A stretch of 45,396 nucleotides of DNA from Candidatus Zymogenaceae bacterium (GCA_016933535.1 JAFGAS010000021.1:1-45396); one strand, 5' to 3'; positions 1-10,433 are shown, counted from the stretch's first letter. Notes: generated by a model not told the origin, from the letters alone. Numbers and translations are program-made.

Positions 1-81
1 ATGGAGAAAGAGCTTCGTTTCGCGATTCGCGAGGGCGGCAGGACCGTGGGCGCCGGCGTCGTCAGCGAAATCACGGAGTAA
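1..81 (+). CDS. tuf: Elongation factor Tu, C-terminal 26 codons (partial)
   Basis: The window opens inside a + strand gene whose last residues include RFAIREGGRTVGAGVV, the highly conserved C-terminal beta-barrel end of EF-Tu, the GTPase that delivers aminoacyl-tRNA to the ribosome. The stop is TAA at 79-81. Most of the gene lies to the left of the window. Placement 29 nt ahead of rpsJ matches the common str-S10 junction (fusA-tuf-rpsJ), so it is probably co-transcribed with the ribosomal block. Confidence 0.93.
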   Translation: MEKELRFAIREGGRTVGAGVVSEITE

Positions 82-110
82 GGCGACCCCTTTTTTAGAG
101 GATTAATCCA

Positions 111-419
111 ATGCCCGCACAAAAAATCAGAATAAGGCTCAAGGCCTACGATCACAAGCTCCTGGATCAATCGGCAGGGGAGATCATAGAAACGGCGCGG
201 CGAACGGGAGCCAGGGTTGCCGGTCCTATCCCGTTGCCGACGGTAATAAACCGGTACTGTGTGCTGCGCTCACCGCACATCGACAAGAAATCTCGTGAGC
301 AATTTGAAATCAGGACTCATAAACGGATACTTGATATTCTTGAGCCAACCCAGCAAACGGTCGATGCGCTCATGAGGCTCGATCTATCGGCAGGTGTTGA
401 CGTCGAGATTAAATTATAA
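111..419 (+). CDS. rpsJ: 30S ribosomal protein S10
   Basis: 102 residues, the normal S10 length. The sequence shows [15 protein letters not shown] near the N-terminus, the GPIPLPT loop and [12 protein letters not shown], all family hallmarks. S10 sits in the 30S head and also binds NusB in antitermination complexes. An AGAGGA ribosome-binding site precedes the ATG by about 7 nt. It is the first gene of the S10 block, directly after tuf. Confidence 0.97.
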   Translation: MPAQKIRIRLKAYDHKLLDQSAGEIIETARRTGARVAGPIPLPTVINRYCVLRSPHIDKKSREQFEIRTHKRILDILEPTQQTVDALMRLDLSAGVDVEIKL

Positions 420-478
420 ACCATGCGCCGGCGTCCGAAGCACTTGTCGGGAGACATCGGGAAAGGCCGGGAGGTGAA

Positions 479-1108
479 ATGGCTACTGGATTAATAGGTA
501 AAAAACTTGGCATGACCCAGGTCTTCGACGAATCGGGCAATCATATACCCGTTACCGTCGTGGAAGCAGGACCGTGTACCGTCGTGGATGTCAGAACCCC
601 CGAGCGGAACGGATACGCCGCGGTGGCCCTCGGTTTCGGAAGAAAGGATCTCAAAAAGGTCAATAAGCCGAAACGCGGGCTCTTCGAAAAAATTGGGAGT
701 TCGGCATTCGGAGTGATAAAGGAATTCAGGATCTCCCGGGAGGGGATAGGAGAGTTCACGCCGGGTCAGGAACTAACCGCCGAGGTCTTCTCTATAGGAC
801 AGCTGGTCGACGTGGTAGGTCTATCCAAGGGTAAGGGATTTGCCGGCGTTATAAAACGGTGGGGATTCCACGGCGGCCGAGAGACACATGGATCGCGTTT
901 TCACCGGGCACCCGGTTCTATCGGCATGTGTGCCGATCCATCCAGGACGTTTAAGGGGCGCAAGCTTCCCGGCCACAAGGGGAATTCCGGTGTAACAGTA
1001 AAGGATCTTACGATCGTGGATATTAAGCAGGATAAAAATATTATTCTGATCAGGGGAGCCGTACCGGGCGGTAAAAACGGAATCGTATTTATTAAGGGAA
1101 TCAGCTAA
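479..1108 (+). CDS. rplC: 50S ribosomal protein L3
   Basis: 209 residues, the usual bacterial L3 length. It begins with GLIGKKLGMTQVFDE. It contains the KGKGFAGVIKRWGF segment and the long finger with HGSRFHRAPGSIG and PGHKG that reaches toward the peptidyl-transferase centre. L3 is an early 23S rRNA-binding assembly protein. A GGGAGGTGAA Shine-Dalgarno sequence sits just before the ATG. Confidence 0.97.
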   Translation: MATGLIGKKLGMTQVFDESGNHIPVTVVEAGPCTVVDVRTPERNGYAAVALGFGRKDLKKVNKPKRGLFEKIGSSAFGVIKEFRISREGIGEFTPGQELTAEVFSIGQLVDVVGLSKGKGFAGVIKRWGFHGGRETHGSRFHRAPGSIGMCADPSRTFKGRKLPGHKGNSGVTVKDLTIVDIKQDKNIILIRGAVPGGKNGIVFIKGIS

Positions 1109-1122
1109 TCGGGAGATGACCG

Positions 1123-1743
1123 ATGTCAAAGGTTGACGTATACAATTCGAAAAAAGAGGTCGTCTCGTCGGTCGATTTGAATCCGGCCGTGTTCGGGGTC
1201 GAGGTAAAGGAACATCTTTTCTGGGATGTGGTCAAGATGCAGCTTGCCAACCGGCGTAGTGGAACCGCTCGCACAAAAACGAGAGCGGAAGTTGCCGGCA
1301 GCGGAAAGAAACCGTATCGTCAGAAGGGAACGGGACGGGCCCGGGCCGGTTCGGTAACCTCTCCTCTCTGGGTCGGGGGCGGCACGATCTTCGGTCCCAA
1401 GCCGAGAGATCACTCCTACAAGGTTCCGAAAAAGATCAGGAAGGCCGCTCTTCGAAGCGCCCTTATCAAGAAGCTTTCGGAAGACAAGCTGATAATTATA
1501 GATGCCTTCGATATTTCCGAGATCAAAACGAAGCACTTCATGGAGATTATGGAAAAACTCGAACTTAAGAAGGCCCTTATCGTCATTGCCGAACACGATA
1601 GAAATCTTGAGCTTTCCGCTCGCAACATTCGGGGAATCAAGATCCTGATGGCCGAGGGACTCAACGTGTTTGATATTCTGAAATTTGAGAAACTCGTGAT
1701 TACCCGTGGAGCGCTTGAAACCATCAATAAGGCCCTGTCATGA
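1123..1743 (+). CDS. rplD: 50S ribosomal protein L4
   Basis: 206 residues. The central RNA-binding loop that lines the exit tunnel is visible (RQKGTGRARAGS, then GGGTIFGPKPRDHSYKVPKK). L4 binds 23S rRNA and in enterobacteria also represses its own operon; no such leader can be judged here because the operon start is outside the window. Its TGA stop overlaps the rplW start (ATGA), implying translational coupling. Confidence 0.97.
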   Translation: MSKVDVYNSKKEVVSSVDLNPAVFGVEVKEHLFWDVVKMQLANRRSGTARTKTRAEVAGSGKKPYRQKGTGRARAGSVTSPLWVGGGTIFGPKPRDHSYKVPKKIRKAALRSALIKKLSEDKLIIIDAFDISEIKTKHFMEIMEKLELKKALIVIAEHDRNLELSARNIRGIKILMAEGLNVFDILKFEKLVITRGALETINKALS

Positions 1744-2030
1744 AAAACCATTTCGATGTGCTGCTGGAGCCGATCATCACCGAAAAGAGCAACATCCAGA
1801 AAGAAGAAGCACAGCAAGTAACCTTCCGCGTTCCTCTTTGGGCGACGAAGATTGAGGTCAGGAAGGCCGTTGAGAAGATCTTCAACAAGAAGGTGGTGGA
1901 AGTCAAGACCGTCACGGTGCGGGGTAAAACGAAACGGGTGGGTCGCTCCAGCGGGAAACTCCCCGATTGGAAGAAGGCTATCGTTCGTCTCAAACCCGGG
2001 GAGCGCATTGACTTCTTTGAGGGAGTATAA
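1740..2030 (+). CDS. rplW: 50S ribosomal protein L23
   Basis: 96 residues, typical for L23. The N-terminal PIITEKS motif and the basic C-terminal half (VGRSSGKLPDWKKAIVRL) fit the family. L23 lies at the tunnel exit and is the docking site for trigger factor and SRP. The start overlaps the rplD stop by 4 nt. Confidence 0.96.
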   Translation: MKNHFDVLLEPIITEKSNIQKEEAQQVTFRVPLWATKIEVRKAVEKIFNKKVVEVKTVTVRGKTKRVGRSSGKLPDWKKAIVRLKPGERIDFFEGV

Positions 2031-2036
2031 AAAGAT

Positions 2037-2858
2037 ATGACCGTTAAAAAATACAAACCCACATCGCCGGGCAGAAGGTTTCAGGAAGTGGCGGACTTTT
2101 CGGGACTGACGAAAAAGGCGCCCGAAAAGAAGCTCATGCAATCGTTGAAGAGCTCCGGCGGGAGAAATAACGCCGGGGTTATTACGATGCGGCGGCGGGG
2201 CGACGGACACAAACGGCGCTACCGCATTATCGATTTCAAACGAGACAAGCGCGAGATACCGGCAAAGGTCCATTCGATCGAGTATGACCCGAACCGGTCG
2301 GCGCGTATCGCGTTGCTGCACTACGTAGACGGGGAGAAACGGTATATCATTGCCCCGGCGGGACTTTCGGTCGGAGAAGAGTTGATTGTCTCGGAAACCG
2401 CCGAGGTCAAACCGGGCAACTCAATGCCTCTCAAGAATATCCCGCTCGGCACCCAGATCCACAACATCGAACTTAAACCGGGCAAGGGCGGACAGATTGT
2501 CCGGTCAGCGGGGGCTTCGGCCCAGCTCATGGCAAAAGAAGGAAATTACGTTCAGTTGAAGCTCCCCTCGGGGGAGGTTCGTCTGGTCCGAAAGGAATGC
2601 GTCGCGACCATCGGTGTCGTGGGAAATGCCGATCACGGCAATATCAGTATCGGGAAGGCAGGCCGTTCCCGGTGGCTCGGCAAGCGGCCGAAGGTCCGGG
2701 GTGTTGCCATGAACCCGATCGACCATCCGCACGGCGGCGGTGAAGGCAAGACCTCGGGTGGCAGACACCCGGTAACGCCCTGGGGTGTGCCCACCAAGGG
2801 GCACAAGACGCGTACGAATAAAACGACCGATCGTTATATCGTGAAGAGGAGAAGCTGA
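2037..2858 (+). CDS. rplB: 50S ribosomal protein L2
   Basis: 273 residues, as expected. Conserved blocks are [19 protein letters not shown] near the N-terminus and [18 protein letters not shown] near the C-terminus. The latter includes the histidine region important for subunit association and peptidyl-transferase activity. It starts 6 nt after rplW and ends 2 nt before rpsS. Confidence 0.97.
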   Translation: MTVKKYKPTSPGRRFQEVADFSGLTKKAPEKKLMQSLKSSGGRNNAGVITMRRRGDGHKRRYRIIDFKRDKREIPAKVHSIEYDPNRSARIALLHYVDGEKRYIIAPAGLSVGEELIVSETAEVKPGNSMPLKNIPLGTQIHNIELKPGKGGQIVRSAGASAQLMAKEGNYVQLKLPSGEVRLVRKECVATIGVVGNADHGNISIGKAGRSRWLGKRPKVRGVAMNPIDHPHGGGEGKTSGGRHPVTPWGVPTKGHKTRTNKTTDRYIVKRRS

Positions 2859-2860
2859 GT

Positions 2861-3151
2861 ATGGCACGGTCCCTCAAAAAAGGCCCATTTATCGACGACC
2901 ACCTCATGAAAAAGGTCACCGTCTCCCAGAATACCGGTGATCGTCAGGTTATAAAGACCTGGTCGAGAAGGTCGACGATTATCCCGGAGATGGTGGGGTT
3001 GACGATCGCGATTCATAACGGAAGGAAGTTCATCCCTGTGTTTATTACGGAAAACATGGTAGGTTATAAACTGGGAGAGTTTTCGCCGACCCGGACGTTT
3101 TTCGGCCACGCCGCAGATAGAAAATCGAAACTACGGGGCAAAAAGAGATAG
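2861..3151 (+). CDS. rpsS: 30S ribosomal protein S19
   Basis: 96 residues. [16 protein letters not shown] at the start and [17 protein letters not shown] followed by [11 protein letters not shown] are classic S19 sequence. It pairs with S13 in the 30S head near the A site. It starts 2 nt after the rplB stop, so it is tightly coupled. Confidence 0.97.
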   Translation: MARSLKKGPFIDDHLMKKVTVSQNTGDRQVIKTWSRRSTIIPEMVGLTIAIHNGRKFIPVFITENMVGYKLGEFSPTRTFFGHAADRKSKLRGKKR

Positions 3152-3157
3152 GGGCAC

Positions 3158-3496
3158 ATGACGATGGAAATGACGGCTAAGACACGATTCATGAGGATCT
3201 CTCCCTATAAGGTCAGGCTGGTGGCCGATATGGTTCGGGGAAAGCCTGTCGGTATAGCGCGGGATCTCCTGGCGCTCACCAACAAGAAGGCATCGGGCCT
3301 TGTCAAGAAATTGATCGACAGCGCGGTGGCCAACGCCAGCCAGAACAAAGAAATCGATGTCGATAATCTGTACGTCGGTCGGATCTTTGTCGATCAGGGG
3401 CCCACGTGGAAACGGTTTCGTCCTCGATCTATGGGAAGGTTCAACCGTATTTTAAAAAGAACGAGCCACATTACCGTGGTTCTCAAAGAGAAATAA
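3158..3496 (+). CDS. rplV: 50S ribosomal protein L22
   Basis: 112 residues. The [19 protein letters not shown] motif and the C-terminal beta-hairpin region ([18 protein letters not shown]) that lines the exit tunnel are clear. Three in-frame ATG codons lie within the first five codons (3158, 3164, 3170), so the exact start is uncertain by up to four residues. L22 is also a macrolide-interaction site in general. Confidence 0.96.
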   Translation: MTMEMTAKTRFMRISPYKVRLVADMVRGKPVGIARDLLALTNKKASGLVKKLIDSAVANASQNKEIDVDNLYVGRIFVDQGPTWKRFRPRSMGRFNRILKRTSHITVVLKEK

Positions 3497-3509
3497 ACGG
3501 AGGTAAGCA

Positions 3510-4157
3510 GTGGGTCAGAAGGTCAATCCTATCGGATTAAGACTCGGCATCATTCGAGACTGGAATTCAAAGTGGTATGCCATGAAGGATTATCAGAAGA
3601 ACCTCCACGATGATATTGCCATACGAAAATATATTAAGAAGAACTTCTATCATGCCGGTATCGCAAAAATAGAAATCGAGCGGGCGGCGGCCAAGGCAAC
3701 CGTCAACATTTATACGGCACGGCCCGGCATTATCATCGGAAGGAAGGGCTCGGAGATCGAGAATATCCGCAAGGGCCTTGTCAAGGTGACCGGGACGGAC
3801 GTCTCCATTAATATCAAGGAGATAAAAAGGCCCGAGACAAACGCCCAATTGATTGCGGAGAACGTCGCGACCCAGCTCGAACGGCGGGTTTCTTTCCGCC
3901 GGGCCATGAAAAAATCCGTCTTCGGCGCCCTGAAGCTCGGAGTAGAGGGGATAAAGATCGCCTGCGGCGGCCGACTCGGTGGAGCGGAAATGGCTCGCCG
4001 GGAATGGTACAGGGAAGGGCGAGTTCCTCTGCACACGCTCAGGGCCGATATCGATTACGGCACGGCGGTTGCGCAGACAACCTATGGAATCATCGGGATT
4101 AAGGTCTGGGTATTCAACGGGGAGATACTCCCCGGTGAAAAGACGCGTCCCCTGTAG
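3510..4157 (+). CDS. rpsC: 30S ribosomal protein S3 (GTG start)
   Basis: 215 residues from a GTG start with an ACGGAGGTAAGC ribosome-binding region just upstream. It begins [19 protein letters not shown]. The KH-2 RNA-binding domain includes [19 protein letters not shown], and the C-terminal domain includes [21 protein letters not shown]3 helps form the mRNA entry channel. Confidence 0.96.
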   Translation: MGQKVNPIGLRLGIIRDWNSKWYAMKDYQKNLHDDIAIRKYIKKNFYHAGIAKIEIERAAAKATVNIYTARPGIIIGRKGSEIENIRKGLVKVTGTDVSINIKEIKRPETNAQLIAENVATQLERRVSFRRAMKKSVFGALKLGVEGIKIACGGRLGGAEMARREWYREGRVPLHTLRADIDYGTAVAQTTYGIIGIKVWVFNGEILPGEKTRPL

Positions 4158-4169
4158 GAGAAAAATGCT

Positions 4170-4592
4170 ATGTTAATGCCCAAAAAGGTTAAGTATAGAA
4201 AACAGCAGAAGGGGCGTATGAAGGGGGTTCGCACCAGGGGAGCAACCATCAGCTTCGGCGAATACGGCCTTCAGGTTACGGTTCCGGGAAGGATTACGGC
4301 TCGTCAGATCGAGGCCGCCCGTATCGCCATGACACGGCACGTCAAGAGGGGTGGAAAGATCTGGATTAGAATTTTTCCCGATAAGCCGGTAAGCAAAAAA
4401 CCTGCCGAGACTCGTATGGGAAAGGGTAAGGGAAGCGTCGAGGAGTGGGTAGCCGTTGTGAGGCCCGGTAGGATTCTCTATGAAATGGAAGGGGTAAGCG
4501 AGGAAATGGCGCGAGAGGCCCTGCGGCTGGCGGCGCATAAACTGCCGCTTGCCACGCGGTTCGTCTCAAGGAGCATGGAATATGAAGGCTAG
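4170..4592 (+). CDS. rplP: 50S ribosomal protein L16
   Basis: 140 residues beginning [19 protein letters not shown], the conserved L16 N-terminus. This supports the ATG at 4170 over the in-frame ATG at 4176; TAGGAG lies 9 nt upstream. [27 protein letters not shown] is split across the central block typical of the family. L16 is a late-assembly protein near the A site. Its end overlaps rpmC by 11 nt. Confidence 0.96.
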   Translation: MLMPKKVKYRKQQKGRMKGVRTRGATISFGEYGLQVTVPGRITARQIEAARIAMTRHVKRGGKIWIRIFPDKPVSKKPAETRMGKGKGSVEEWVAVVRPGRILYEMEGVSEEMAREALRLAAHKLPLATRFVSRSMEYEG

Positions 4593-4788
4593 CGAACTGA
4601 GGGATTTGTCGATCGGAGAGCTCAAGGAGCGCCATATGGCGTTGGCGCAAGAGGTCTTCAACCTAAGATTTCAGCGGGCGGCAAACCAACTTGAAGATAA
4701 GCGTAAGATCAGAAATACTCGAAAGGATATAGCCCGGGTGCTGACCGTGATCGCACAGAAGGAGCAGTCTGAGGGGGGAGAAAAATAG
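4582..4788 (+). CDS. rpmC: 50S ribosomal protein L29
   Basis: 68 residues starting [18 protein letters not shown], then [27 protein letters not shown], split across the two helices of the L29 coiled hairpin. I chose the ATG at 4582, inside the end of rplP (11 nt overlap), because upstream in-frame codons encode non-family sequence. L29 lies at the tunnel exit beside L23. It ends directly against the rpsQ start. Confidence 0.95.
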   Translation: MKASELRDLSIGELKERHMALAQEVFNLRFQRAANQLEDKRKIRNTRKDIARVLTVIAQKEQSEGGEK

Positions 4789-5046
4789 ATGGAAAATCAA
4801 TCCAAACGGCGAACCCTCACGGGCACGGTTGTGAGCGATAAGATGGAAAAGACCATCGTCGTTCAAGTGGAGAGAACGGTTATACACCCGAAGTATAAAA
4901 AATATATCAGTAGACGAAATAAATATATGGCCCATGACCCGGAGAGCCAATGCGGAATCGGTGATCTGGTCATAATCATGGAGAGTCGACCGTTGAGCAG
5001 GCAGAAACGCTGGGTGCTCAAGGAGATCCTACAAAAAGCAGTGTAA
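4789..5046 (+). CDS. rpsQ: 30S ribosomal protein S17
   Basis: 85 residues. RTLTGTVVSDKMEKTIVVQVER and HPKYKKYISRRNKYMAHDP, each shown in part, are S17 OB-fold signatures. It binds the 5' domain of 16S rRNA early in assembly. The start follows the rpmC stop with no gap, and GGGGGAG lies in the rpmC end as the ribosome-binding site. Confidence 0.96.
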   Translation: MENQSKRRTLTGTVVSDKMEKTIVVQVERTVIHPKYKKYISRRNKYMAHDPESQCGIGDLVIIMESRPLSRQKRWVLKEILQKAV

Positions 5047-5065
5047 GCTCCGCGAGGGATGAGAA

Positions 5066-5434
5066 ATGATACAGATGCAGACGTTGCTCAATGTCGCCGA
5101 CAACTCGGGCGCCAGGAAGCTGTTTACGATTAAGGTCCTCGGTGGATCAAAAAGAAAATATGCCGCCCTCGGCGACGTGGTGACAGTATCGGTGAGGGAG
5201 GCGATCCCGACCGGTAAAGTTAAAAAGGGTGATGTCCTCAAGGCCGTAATCGTCCGGACAAAAAAGGAAGTCAGGAGACAGGACGGTACCTACATCAAGT
5301 TTGACGACAACTCGGCGGTCCTTATCAATAACCAGAATGAGCCGATCGGGACACGCATTTTCGGCCCCGTCGCCAGAGAGCTTCGCGCCAAACGTTTTAT
5401 GAAGATCATATCTCTGGCGCCGGAGGTATTATGA
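5066..5434 (+). CDS. rplN: 50S ribosomal protein L14
   Basis: 122 residues, the canonical L14 length. It begins [19 protein letters not shown], and the C-terminal part contains [21 protein letters not shown]14 lies at the subunit interface and forms intersubunit bridges. Its TGA overlaps the rplX start region. Confidence 0.97.
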   Translation: MIQMQTLLNVADNSGARKLFTIKVLGGSKRKYAALGDVVTVSVREAIPTGKVKKGDVLKAVIVRTKKEVRRQDGTYIKFDDNSAVLINNQNEPIGTRIFGPVARELRAKRFMKIISLAPEVL

Positions 5435-5781
5435 TGAGGGAGGGATCGGTGGACAGCATCAAGACAAAGATTAAAAAAAATGATATCGTGCAGGTCATAT
5501 CGGGCAAGCAAAAGGGCGAAAAAGGGAAGGTGCTCGTAGTTGACCGAGAGAAGGGACGAATATTTGTGGAAAGGGTAAATTTTATCAAGAGACACGTCAA
5601 GCCCAGCGCTGCGCACCGGCAGGGCGGGATTATAGAAAAAGAGGGACCCATCCACATCTCAAACGTTATGGTGATATGTCCGAAATGCAAGCTTCCGGTT
5701 AAGGTCGGAAAGCGGCTTCTAGAAGATGGTACAAAGGTTCGATACTGCAAGAAATGTGACGAAATACTTGATGATAAGTAA
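5431..5781 (+). CDS. rplX: 50S ribosomal protein L24 with C-terminal zinc-ribbon Cys pairs
   Basis: 116 residues from ATG 5431. The KOW-type N-terminal domain reads [22 protein letters not shown]. The C-terminal part carries CPKC (83-86) and CKKC (106-109), a likely zinc ribbon. The start is ambiguous. GGAGG at 5422-5426 suits ATG 5431 or 5434. A GTG at 5449, preceded by GAGGGAGGG, would give a start closer to the usual L24 N-terminus. L24 initiates 50S assembly. Confidence 0.93.
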   Translation: MMREGSVDSIKTKIKKNDIVQVISGKQKGEKGKVLVVDREKGRIFVERVNFIKRHVKPSAAHRQGGIIEKEGPIHISNVMVICPKCKLPVKVGKRLLEDGTKVRYCKKCDEILDDK

Positions 5782-5792
5782 ATGGTGATTGC

Positions 5793-6335
5793 ATGGCTCG
5801 TTTGAAAGACTATTATAAAAAAGAAATTATCGCGCGCCTCACAAAGGATTACGGATACAAGAACGTTATGCAGGTGCCCAAGATCACCAAGATTGTTATC
5901 AATATGGGACTGGGCGAGGCGCTGTCTAACATAAAGATCCTTGATAGTGCGTCAGAAGAGATCGCCATCATAACCGGGCAGCGGCCTGTTATTACCAAGG
6001 CGCGTCGATCGGTGGCGAATTTCAAGCTGCGTGAGGGAAACCCGATTGGCTGCTCGGTGACGCTGAGAAGAGAGAAGATGTACGAGTTTCTCGATAGGCT
6101 GGTCAATGTTGCGCTGCCGAGGGTCAGGGACTTCCGCGGAATCTCCCCCAAGGGATTCGACGGAAGGGGAAACTATACCTTCGGAATCAAGGAACAGATC
6201 ATATTTCCCGAGATCAGCTACGACAAAATTGATAAGATCAAGGGTATGAATATAACTGTTGTTACCACCGCGAAAACAGACGAAGAGGCGCGGTCCCTTT
6301 TGAGATATCTCGGCATGCCCTTTGCCGGATTATAA
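5793..6335 (+). CDS. rplE: 50S ribosomal protein L5
   Basis: 180 residues, the standard length. It has the conserved [18 protein letters not shown] segment, [19 protein letters not shown] and [18 protein letters not shown]5 binds 5S rRNA and contacts P-site tRNA and S13. It is 11 nt downstream of rplX. Confidence 0.97.
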   Translation: MARLKDYYKKEIIARLTKDYGYKNVMQVPKITKIVINMGLGEALSNIKILDSASEEIAIITGQRPVITKARRSVANFKLREGNPIGCSVTLRREKMYEFLDRLVNVALPRVRDFRGISPKGFDGRGNYTFGIKEQIIFPEISYDKIDKIKGMNITVVTTAKTDEEARSLLRYLGMPFAGL

Positions 6336-6353
6336 AAAAACAGGAGTGGTCTT

Positions 6354-6539
6354 GTGGCAAAGAAGTCACTGATAGCCAAGGCGAAACGCAAACAGAAGTT
6401 TTCCTCAAGACGGTATAATAGATGCCCCATATGTGGGCGGCCGCGAGGGTATCATCGGAAATTTGATATGTGTCGTATCTGCCTGAGGCAGCTTGCCTCA
6501 AAAGGTGATATTCCCGGTGTGATAAAATCGAGCTGGTAA
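6354..6539 (+). CDS. rpsN: 30S ribosomal protein S14, short zinc-binding type (GTG start)
   Basis: 61 residues from GTG 6354, with CAGGAG 8 nt upstream. This is the short type-Z S14: Cys24, Cys27, Cys40 and Cys43 form the zinc site (CPIC and CRIC). The longer zinc-free type is about 100 residues and lacks these cysteines. It sits in the 30S head. It lies between rplE and rpsH, the usual spc order. Confidence 0.96.
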   Translation: MAKKSLIAKAKRKQKFSSRRYNRCPICGRPRGYHRKFDMCRICLRQLASKGDIPGVIKSSW

Positions 6540-6555
6540 TAACGAGGTGTGAGCT

Positions 6556-6951
6556 ATGATGACGGACCCGATCGCCGATATGCTGACCCGCATAAGGAAC
6601 GGCGTGAGCGCAAAATTCGAGATAGTGGATGTCCCCTCCTCGAAGATAAAGGAAGCTATTGCCAGGATACTTGTGCAGGAAGGTTATATTGAGAGTTATA
6701 AAGTCCTGGAAGATAATAAGCAGAATATCCTGAGGATGCACCTCAAGTACGACAAGGGAAAGGACGGGGTAATAAGCAAGGTCATGCGCGTCTCGAAACC
6801 GGGACGTCGGGTCTACGTCGATAAGGGTGATATACCCCTCGTGCTGCGGGGATATGGAATCGCGATCCTCTCCACGTCCAGGGGTGTTATTACCGACAAG
6901 CAGGCCCGAAAGGCCGGTATCGGCGGCGAAGTAATCTGTAAAGTCTGGTAG
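6556..6951 (+). CDS. rpsH: 30S ribosomal protein S8
   Basis: 131 residues. [14 protein letters not shown] at the N-terminus and [21 protein letters not shown] (in part) at the C-terminus are S8 hallmarks. Two consecutive ATG codons (6556, 6559) make the exact first residue uncertain. S8 binds the central 16S domain and in E. coli regulates the spc operon; no such site was identified here. Confidence 0.97.
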   Translation: MMTDPIADMLTRIRNGVSAKFEIVDVPSSKIKEAIARILVQEGYIESYKVLEDNKQNILRMHLKYDKGKDGVISKVMRVSKPGRRVYVDKGDIPLVLRGYGIAILSTSRGVITDKQARKAGIGGEVICKVW

Positions 6952-7027
6952 AAACGCGAAGATAAGTCTATTTTTGGCGGAAGTAAAACCGCCGATCACT
7001 CATAGCGTACGAAAAAATAGGTATACT

Positions 7028-7564
7028 ATGTCACGAGTTGGAAAGAAGCCGATTGTGATACCGTCGGGTGTGAAGATCGAGATCTCGGGTCCCGATGTTA
7101 CCGTCACCGGTCCAAAAGGGATTCTCAAGCAGACCATCGTTCCCGGTATAAAAGCCGAAGTCAATGAAAACGAGCTATCGGTTATTACCGAGCATCAGTC
7201 GCGTAGGTCTCGGTCATTTCAAGGCCTGACGCGATCGCTGCTGGCCAACATGGTCCAGGGTGTTTCGGAGGGAATCAAGAAGGTCCTCGAAATCAACGGA
7301 CTGGGCTATAAGGCGGAATTGGACGGAAACACCGTTGTTTTAAACCTCGGGTATTCTCATCCGATTCGATTCGAACTGCCCGAGGGGATAACGGCCTCTA
7401 TTGAGAAAAACACCATTGTTACCATTTCCGGGATAGATAAACAGAAGATCGGCCAAGTTGCCGCCAATATACGGGAGCTCAGAAAGCCCGAGCCGTATAA
7501 AGGCAAGGGTATACGATACGCAGGTGAGAAAATCAGGAGAAAAGCCGGTAAGGCCGGAGCATAG
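7028..7564 (+). CDS. rplF: 50S ribosomal protein L6
   Basis: 178 residues starting [19 protein letters not shown], the expected L6 N-terminus. This supports ATG 7028 over in-frame codons from 6974 that encode unrelated sequence. The C-terminal [20 protein letters not shown] is diagnostic. L6 lies near the factor-binding site. Confidence 0.96.
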   Translation: MSRVGKKPIVIPSGVKIEISGPDVTVTGPKGILKQTIVPGIKAEVNENELSVITEHQSRRSRSFQGLTRSLLANMVQGVSEGIKKVLEINGLGYKAELDGNTVVLNLGYSHPIRFELPEGITASIEKNTIVTISGIDKQKIGQVAANIRELRKPEPYKGKGIRYAGEKIRRKAGKAGA

Positions 7565-7574
7565 GAGTCATACA

Positions 7575-7943
7575 GTGAAACGGTTATCGAAGCGGGTTTT
7601 TGGACGCTTTAGACGGAAAAAAAGGATCAGATTAAGGATCAAGGGGACCCCCGAGCGACCCAGGCTTTCGGTATTTCGGAGCGCACGACACATTTACGCG
7701 CAGATTATCGATGATGTCGGCGGCGTGACATTGGTCAGTGCTTCGAGCCTTGATAAGGAACTGGCGAAAAAGATAAAAACGGGCGGGAACAAGGAAGGTT
7801 CCAAACAGGTAGGGGCGCTTCTTGCCAAAAAGGCCGGGGACGCGGGGATTAAAAAGGTTGTCTTTGATCGGGGCGGGTATCTCTACCACGGGAGGGTTCA
7901 GGCATTGGCCGAGTCCGCACGGGAAGGTGGCCTCGAGTTCTGA
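7575..7943 (+). CDS. rplR: 50S ribosomal protein L18 (GTG start)
   Basis: 122 residues from GTG 7575, 10 nt after rplF with ATAGGAG overlapping the rplF stop. It contains [26 protein letters not shown] (in part) and [24 protein letters not shown] (in part), the L18 core that binds 5S rRNA with L5. Codons upstream of 7575 in the same frame are rplF out of frame, so the GTG is preferred. Confidence 0.95.
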   Translation: MKRLSKRVFGRFRRKKRIRLRIKGTPERPRLSVFRSARHIYAQIIDDVGGVTLVSASSLDKELAKKIKTGGNKEGSKQVGALLAKKAGDAGIKKVVFDRGGYLYHGRVQALAESAREGGLEF

Positions 7944-7962
7944 TAGTATTGGAGAATAGACG

Positions 7963-8469
7963 ATGTCTTTTACACCAACAGAACAGGAATTCGTCGACCG
8001 GGTTGTCCATATAAACAGGGTGGCCAAGGTCGTCAAGGGCGGGAGGCGCTTTTCCTTTTCGGCGATCGTTGTAGTCGGTGACGGTAACGGAAGGGTAGGC
8101 TGGGGGATGGGAAAAGCCCACGAGGTTCCCGATGCAATCCGCAAGGGGATCGAAAAGGCCAAGAAGAATATGATCGATGTTCCCATCATCAACTCGAGCA
8201 TCCCGTACGATGTGATCGGAAAATTCGGTGCCGGAAGGGTCCTGCTCATGCCGGCCAGCGAGGGTACCGGGATCATCGCCGGTGGGGCCGTCCGGGCGGT
8301 TGTTGAGACGGCGGGGATTAAGAACATTCTTACCAAGTGCCTCGGCTCCCACAATCCCCACAATCTGGTAAAGGCCACCATTGAAGGTCTCAGGGAGCTC
8401 AAACATCCCGAAGAAATCGCCCGATCAAGGGGAAAGACATTGAGCGATCTGACCCAGGAGACAAGGTGA
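7963..8469 (+). CDS. rpsE: 30S ribosomal protein S5
   Basis: 168 residues. [41 protein letters not shown] and the glycine-rich C-terminal domain ([19 protein letters not shown]) match S5. It has the N-terminal dsRNA-binding fold and functions in decoding fidelity. It is 1 nt upstream of rpmD. Confidence 0.97.
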   Translation: MSFTPTEQEFVDRVVHINRVAKVVKGGRRFSFSAIVVVGDGNGRVGWGMGKAHEVPDAIRKGIEKAKKNMIDVPIINSSIPYDVIGKFGAGRVLLMPASEGTGIIAGGAVRAVVETAGIKNILTKCLGSHNPHNLVKATIEGLRELKHPEEIARSRGKTLSDLTQETR

Positions 8470-8470
8470 T

Positions 8471-8662
8471 ATGGCAAAGGAGAAAAAAGTCGTACGGGTC
8501 AAGCAGGTCAGAAGCGGTATCGGAAGGCCCCTCAAGCACAAAATAATACTCAAATCCATGGGGCTGGGGAAGATGAACCGTGTTGTCGAGCTTCCTGATA
8601 CGCCCGAAACCTGGGGGATGATTCATAAGATATCTCACCTCGTAGAGGTACAGGAGCAATAG
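8471..8662 (+). CDS. rpmD: 50S ribosomal protein L30
   Basis: 63 residues. VKQVRSGIGRPLKHK followed by LKSMGLGKMNRVVELPDTP is the characteristic L30 pattern of a short basic beta-alpha protein. It fits between rpsE and rplO as in most bacteria and starts 1 nt after the rpsE stop. Confidence 0.96.
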   Translation: MAKEKKVVRVKQVRSGIGRPLKHKIILKSMGLGKMNRVVELPDTPETWGMIHKISHLVEVQEQ

Positions 8663-8665
8663 ACG

Positions 8666-9103
8666 ATGGACCTCAACAGCCTCAAACCGCCGAAGGGGGC
8701 GGTAAAAGATAAGAAACGGATTGGCCGGGGAGAAGGGAGCTGGGGAAAGACGGCCGGCAAGGGACACAAGGGACAGAAGGCCCGGTCCAGCCCGGCCATC
8801 AGGCCGGGATTCGAGGGTGGGCAGATGCCCCTGGCTCGGAGGCTCCCCAAGCGTGGTTTCACAAATATCTTTAAAAAAGATTATGCGGTCCTCAACCTCA
8901 GGGATCTCGAGAAACTCGAGGTCAACGGAGTTGTTGATATACCCGCGCTGGTAGCAGCCAAGAGGGTCAAGAAAGCGAAGGCAGGAGTGAAGATACTGGG
9001 GGTAGGCGAGCTGACGAAGGCGCTGACCGTAAAGGCCCATAAGTTCTCGGCTGCCGCAAAACAGAAGATAGAGGCCGGCGGCGGCAAGGTGGAGGAGATT
9101 TAA
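8666..9103 (+). CDS. rplO: 50S ribosomal protein L15
   Basis: 145 residues. The N-terminal Gly/Lys-rich region ([20 protein letters not shown]) and [16 protein letters not shown] are conserved in L15. The C-terminal globular domain follows ([19 protein letters not shown]). It is a late 50S assembly protein. It is immediately upstream of secY (1 nt gap), a near-universal bacterial arrangement. Confidence 0.97.
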   Translation: MDLNSLKPPKGAVKDKKRIGRGEGSWGKTAGKGHKGQKARSSPAIRPGFEGGQMPLARRLPKRGFTNIFKKDYAVLNLRDLEKLEVNGVVDIPALVAAKRVKKAKAGVKILGVGELTKALTVKAHKFSAAAKQKIEAGGGKVEEI

Positions 9104-9104
9104 C

Positions 9105-10433
9105 GTGGCCCAAGGATTCACGAATATCTTCAAGATTCCAGAGCTGAAAAACCGAATACTCATCACGCTGCTGCTTCTGGCGGTATATCGGATCGGCGTA
9201 CACGTCCCGACCCCGGGTATCGACGCGGCGGCGCTGAAGAGTTTTTTTGATACCGCGCAGGGAACGCTGCTCGGATTCTTTGATATGTTCTCCGGCGGGG
9301 GTCTGAGAAACCTGTCGGTCTTTGCGCTCGGGATCATGCCGTACATCAGTGCGTCGATTATCCTGCAGCTGTTGACGGTGGTCATACCCCACCTGGAACG
9401 ACTCTCCAAGGAAGGCGAAGCGGGCAGGAAGAAGATCACCCAGTATACCCGTTACGGAACGGTTGTCCTGTCGGCGATCCAGGCCTTCGGTATCAGTTTC
9501 GGCCTGGAGCAGATGCAGAGCCCCCTCGGTGATCCCGTCGTTATCGACCCGGGCTGGGCATTTCGCGTGATGACGATTATTACGCTGACGGCCGGAACCG
9601 CATTCATTATGTGGCTTGGTGAGCAGATAACCGAGCGGGGAATCGGAAACGGTATCTCGCTTATCATCTTCGCGGGAATCGTGGCGCGGATGCCGTCGGC
9701 GATCATTGTGTCGTTTAAGATGATAGAGAATGAGGAAATCGGTATCCTCGTCTTCTTCGGCATTATCGCCATGATGATAGTGGTCGTGGCGGCCATCATA
9801 TTTATGGAGCGGGGGCAAAGGCGGCTTCCTGTCCAGTACGCAAAACGGGTGGTCGGACGAAAGATGTACGGCGGATCAAGCACGCACCTGCCCTTGAGGA
9901 TAAACACCGCCGGGGTTATCCCGCCCATCTTTGCGTCGTCGATCCTGATGTTTCCTTTGACCATTGCGAACTTTTTTCCAACGGAGACAGTTCAGCAGCA
10001 TCCGTGGCTTGAGTTCCTGGTCAACAGTTTTTCACCGACGCATGTGGTCTATAATGTTATATATGTCTTGTTAATAATCTTTTTCTGCTATTTCTATACG
10101 GCCGTCACCTTCAACCCGGTGGACGTGGCCGATAATATGAAGCGATACGGCGGTTTCATTCCGGGAATAAGGCCCGGAAAACGGACGTCCGACTATATCG
10201 ACAAGGTGCTGACCCGAATAACGCTCGTAGGGGCGCTGTACGTGTCGGCCGTCTGCGTTTTGCCGACGATTATGATTGCCTATTTCAAGGTTCCCTTCTA
10301 CTTCGGCGGTACGGCACTTCTGATCGTAGTGGGTGTGGCGCTGGACACGGCGCAGCAAATAGAAAGCCATATGATTACCAGGAACTATGACGGGTTCCTC
10401 AAGAAGGGAAGGCTCAAGGGAAGGCGTGGTTAG
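9105..10433 (+). CDS. secY: Protein translocase channel subunit SecY (GTG start)
   Basis: 442 residues from GTG 9105, the usual length. It is the ten-helix pore of the Sec translocon. Visible marks are [14 protein letters not shown] in helix 1 and [15 protein letters not shown], which leads into helix 2. [30 protein letters not shown] sequence covers the cytoplasmic loop and helix 7, and the loop before helix 10 has [11 protein letters not shown]. It exports and inserts proteins with SecE and SecG, neither of which is in the window. Confidence 0.97.
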   Translation: MAQGFTNIFKIPELKNRILITLLLLAVYRIGVHVPTPGIDAAALKSFFDTAQGTLLGFFDMFSGGGLRNLSVFALGIMPYISASIILQLLTVVIPHLERLSKEGEAGRKKITQYTRYGTVVLSAIQAFGISFGLEQMQSPLGDPVVIDPGWAFRVMTIITLTAGTAFIMWLGEQITERGIGNGISLIIFAGIVARMPSAIIVSFKMIENEEIGILVFFGIIAMMIVVVAAIIFMERGQRRLPVQYAKRVVGRKMYGGSSTHLPLRINTAGVIPPIFASSILMFPLTIANFFPTETVQQHPWLEFLVNSFSPTHVVYNVIYVLLIIFFCYFYTAVTFNPVDVADNMKRYGGFIPGIRPGKRTSDYIDKVLTRITLVGALYVSAVCVLPTIMIAYFKVPFYFGGTALLIVVGVALDTAQQIESHMITRNYDGFLKKGRLKGRRG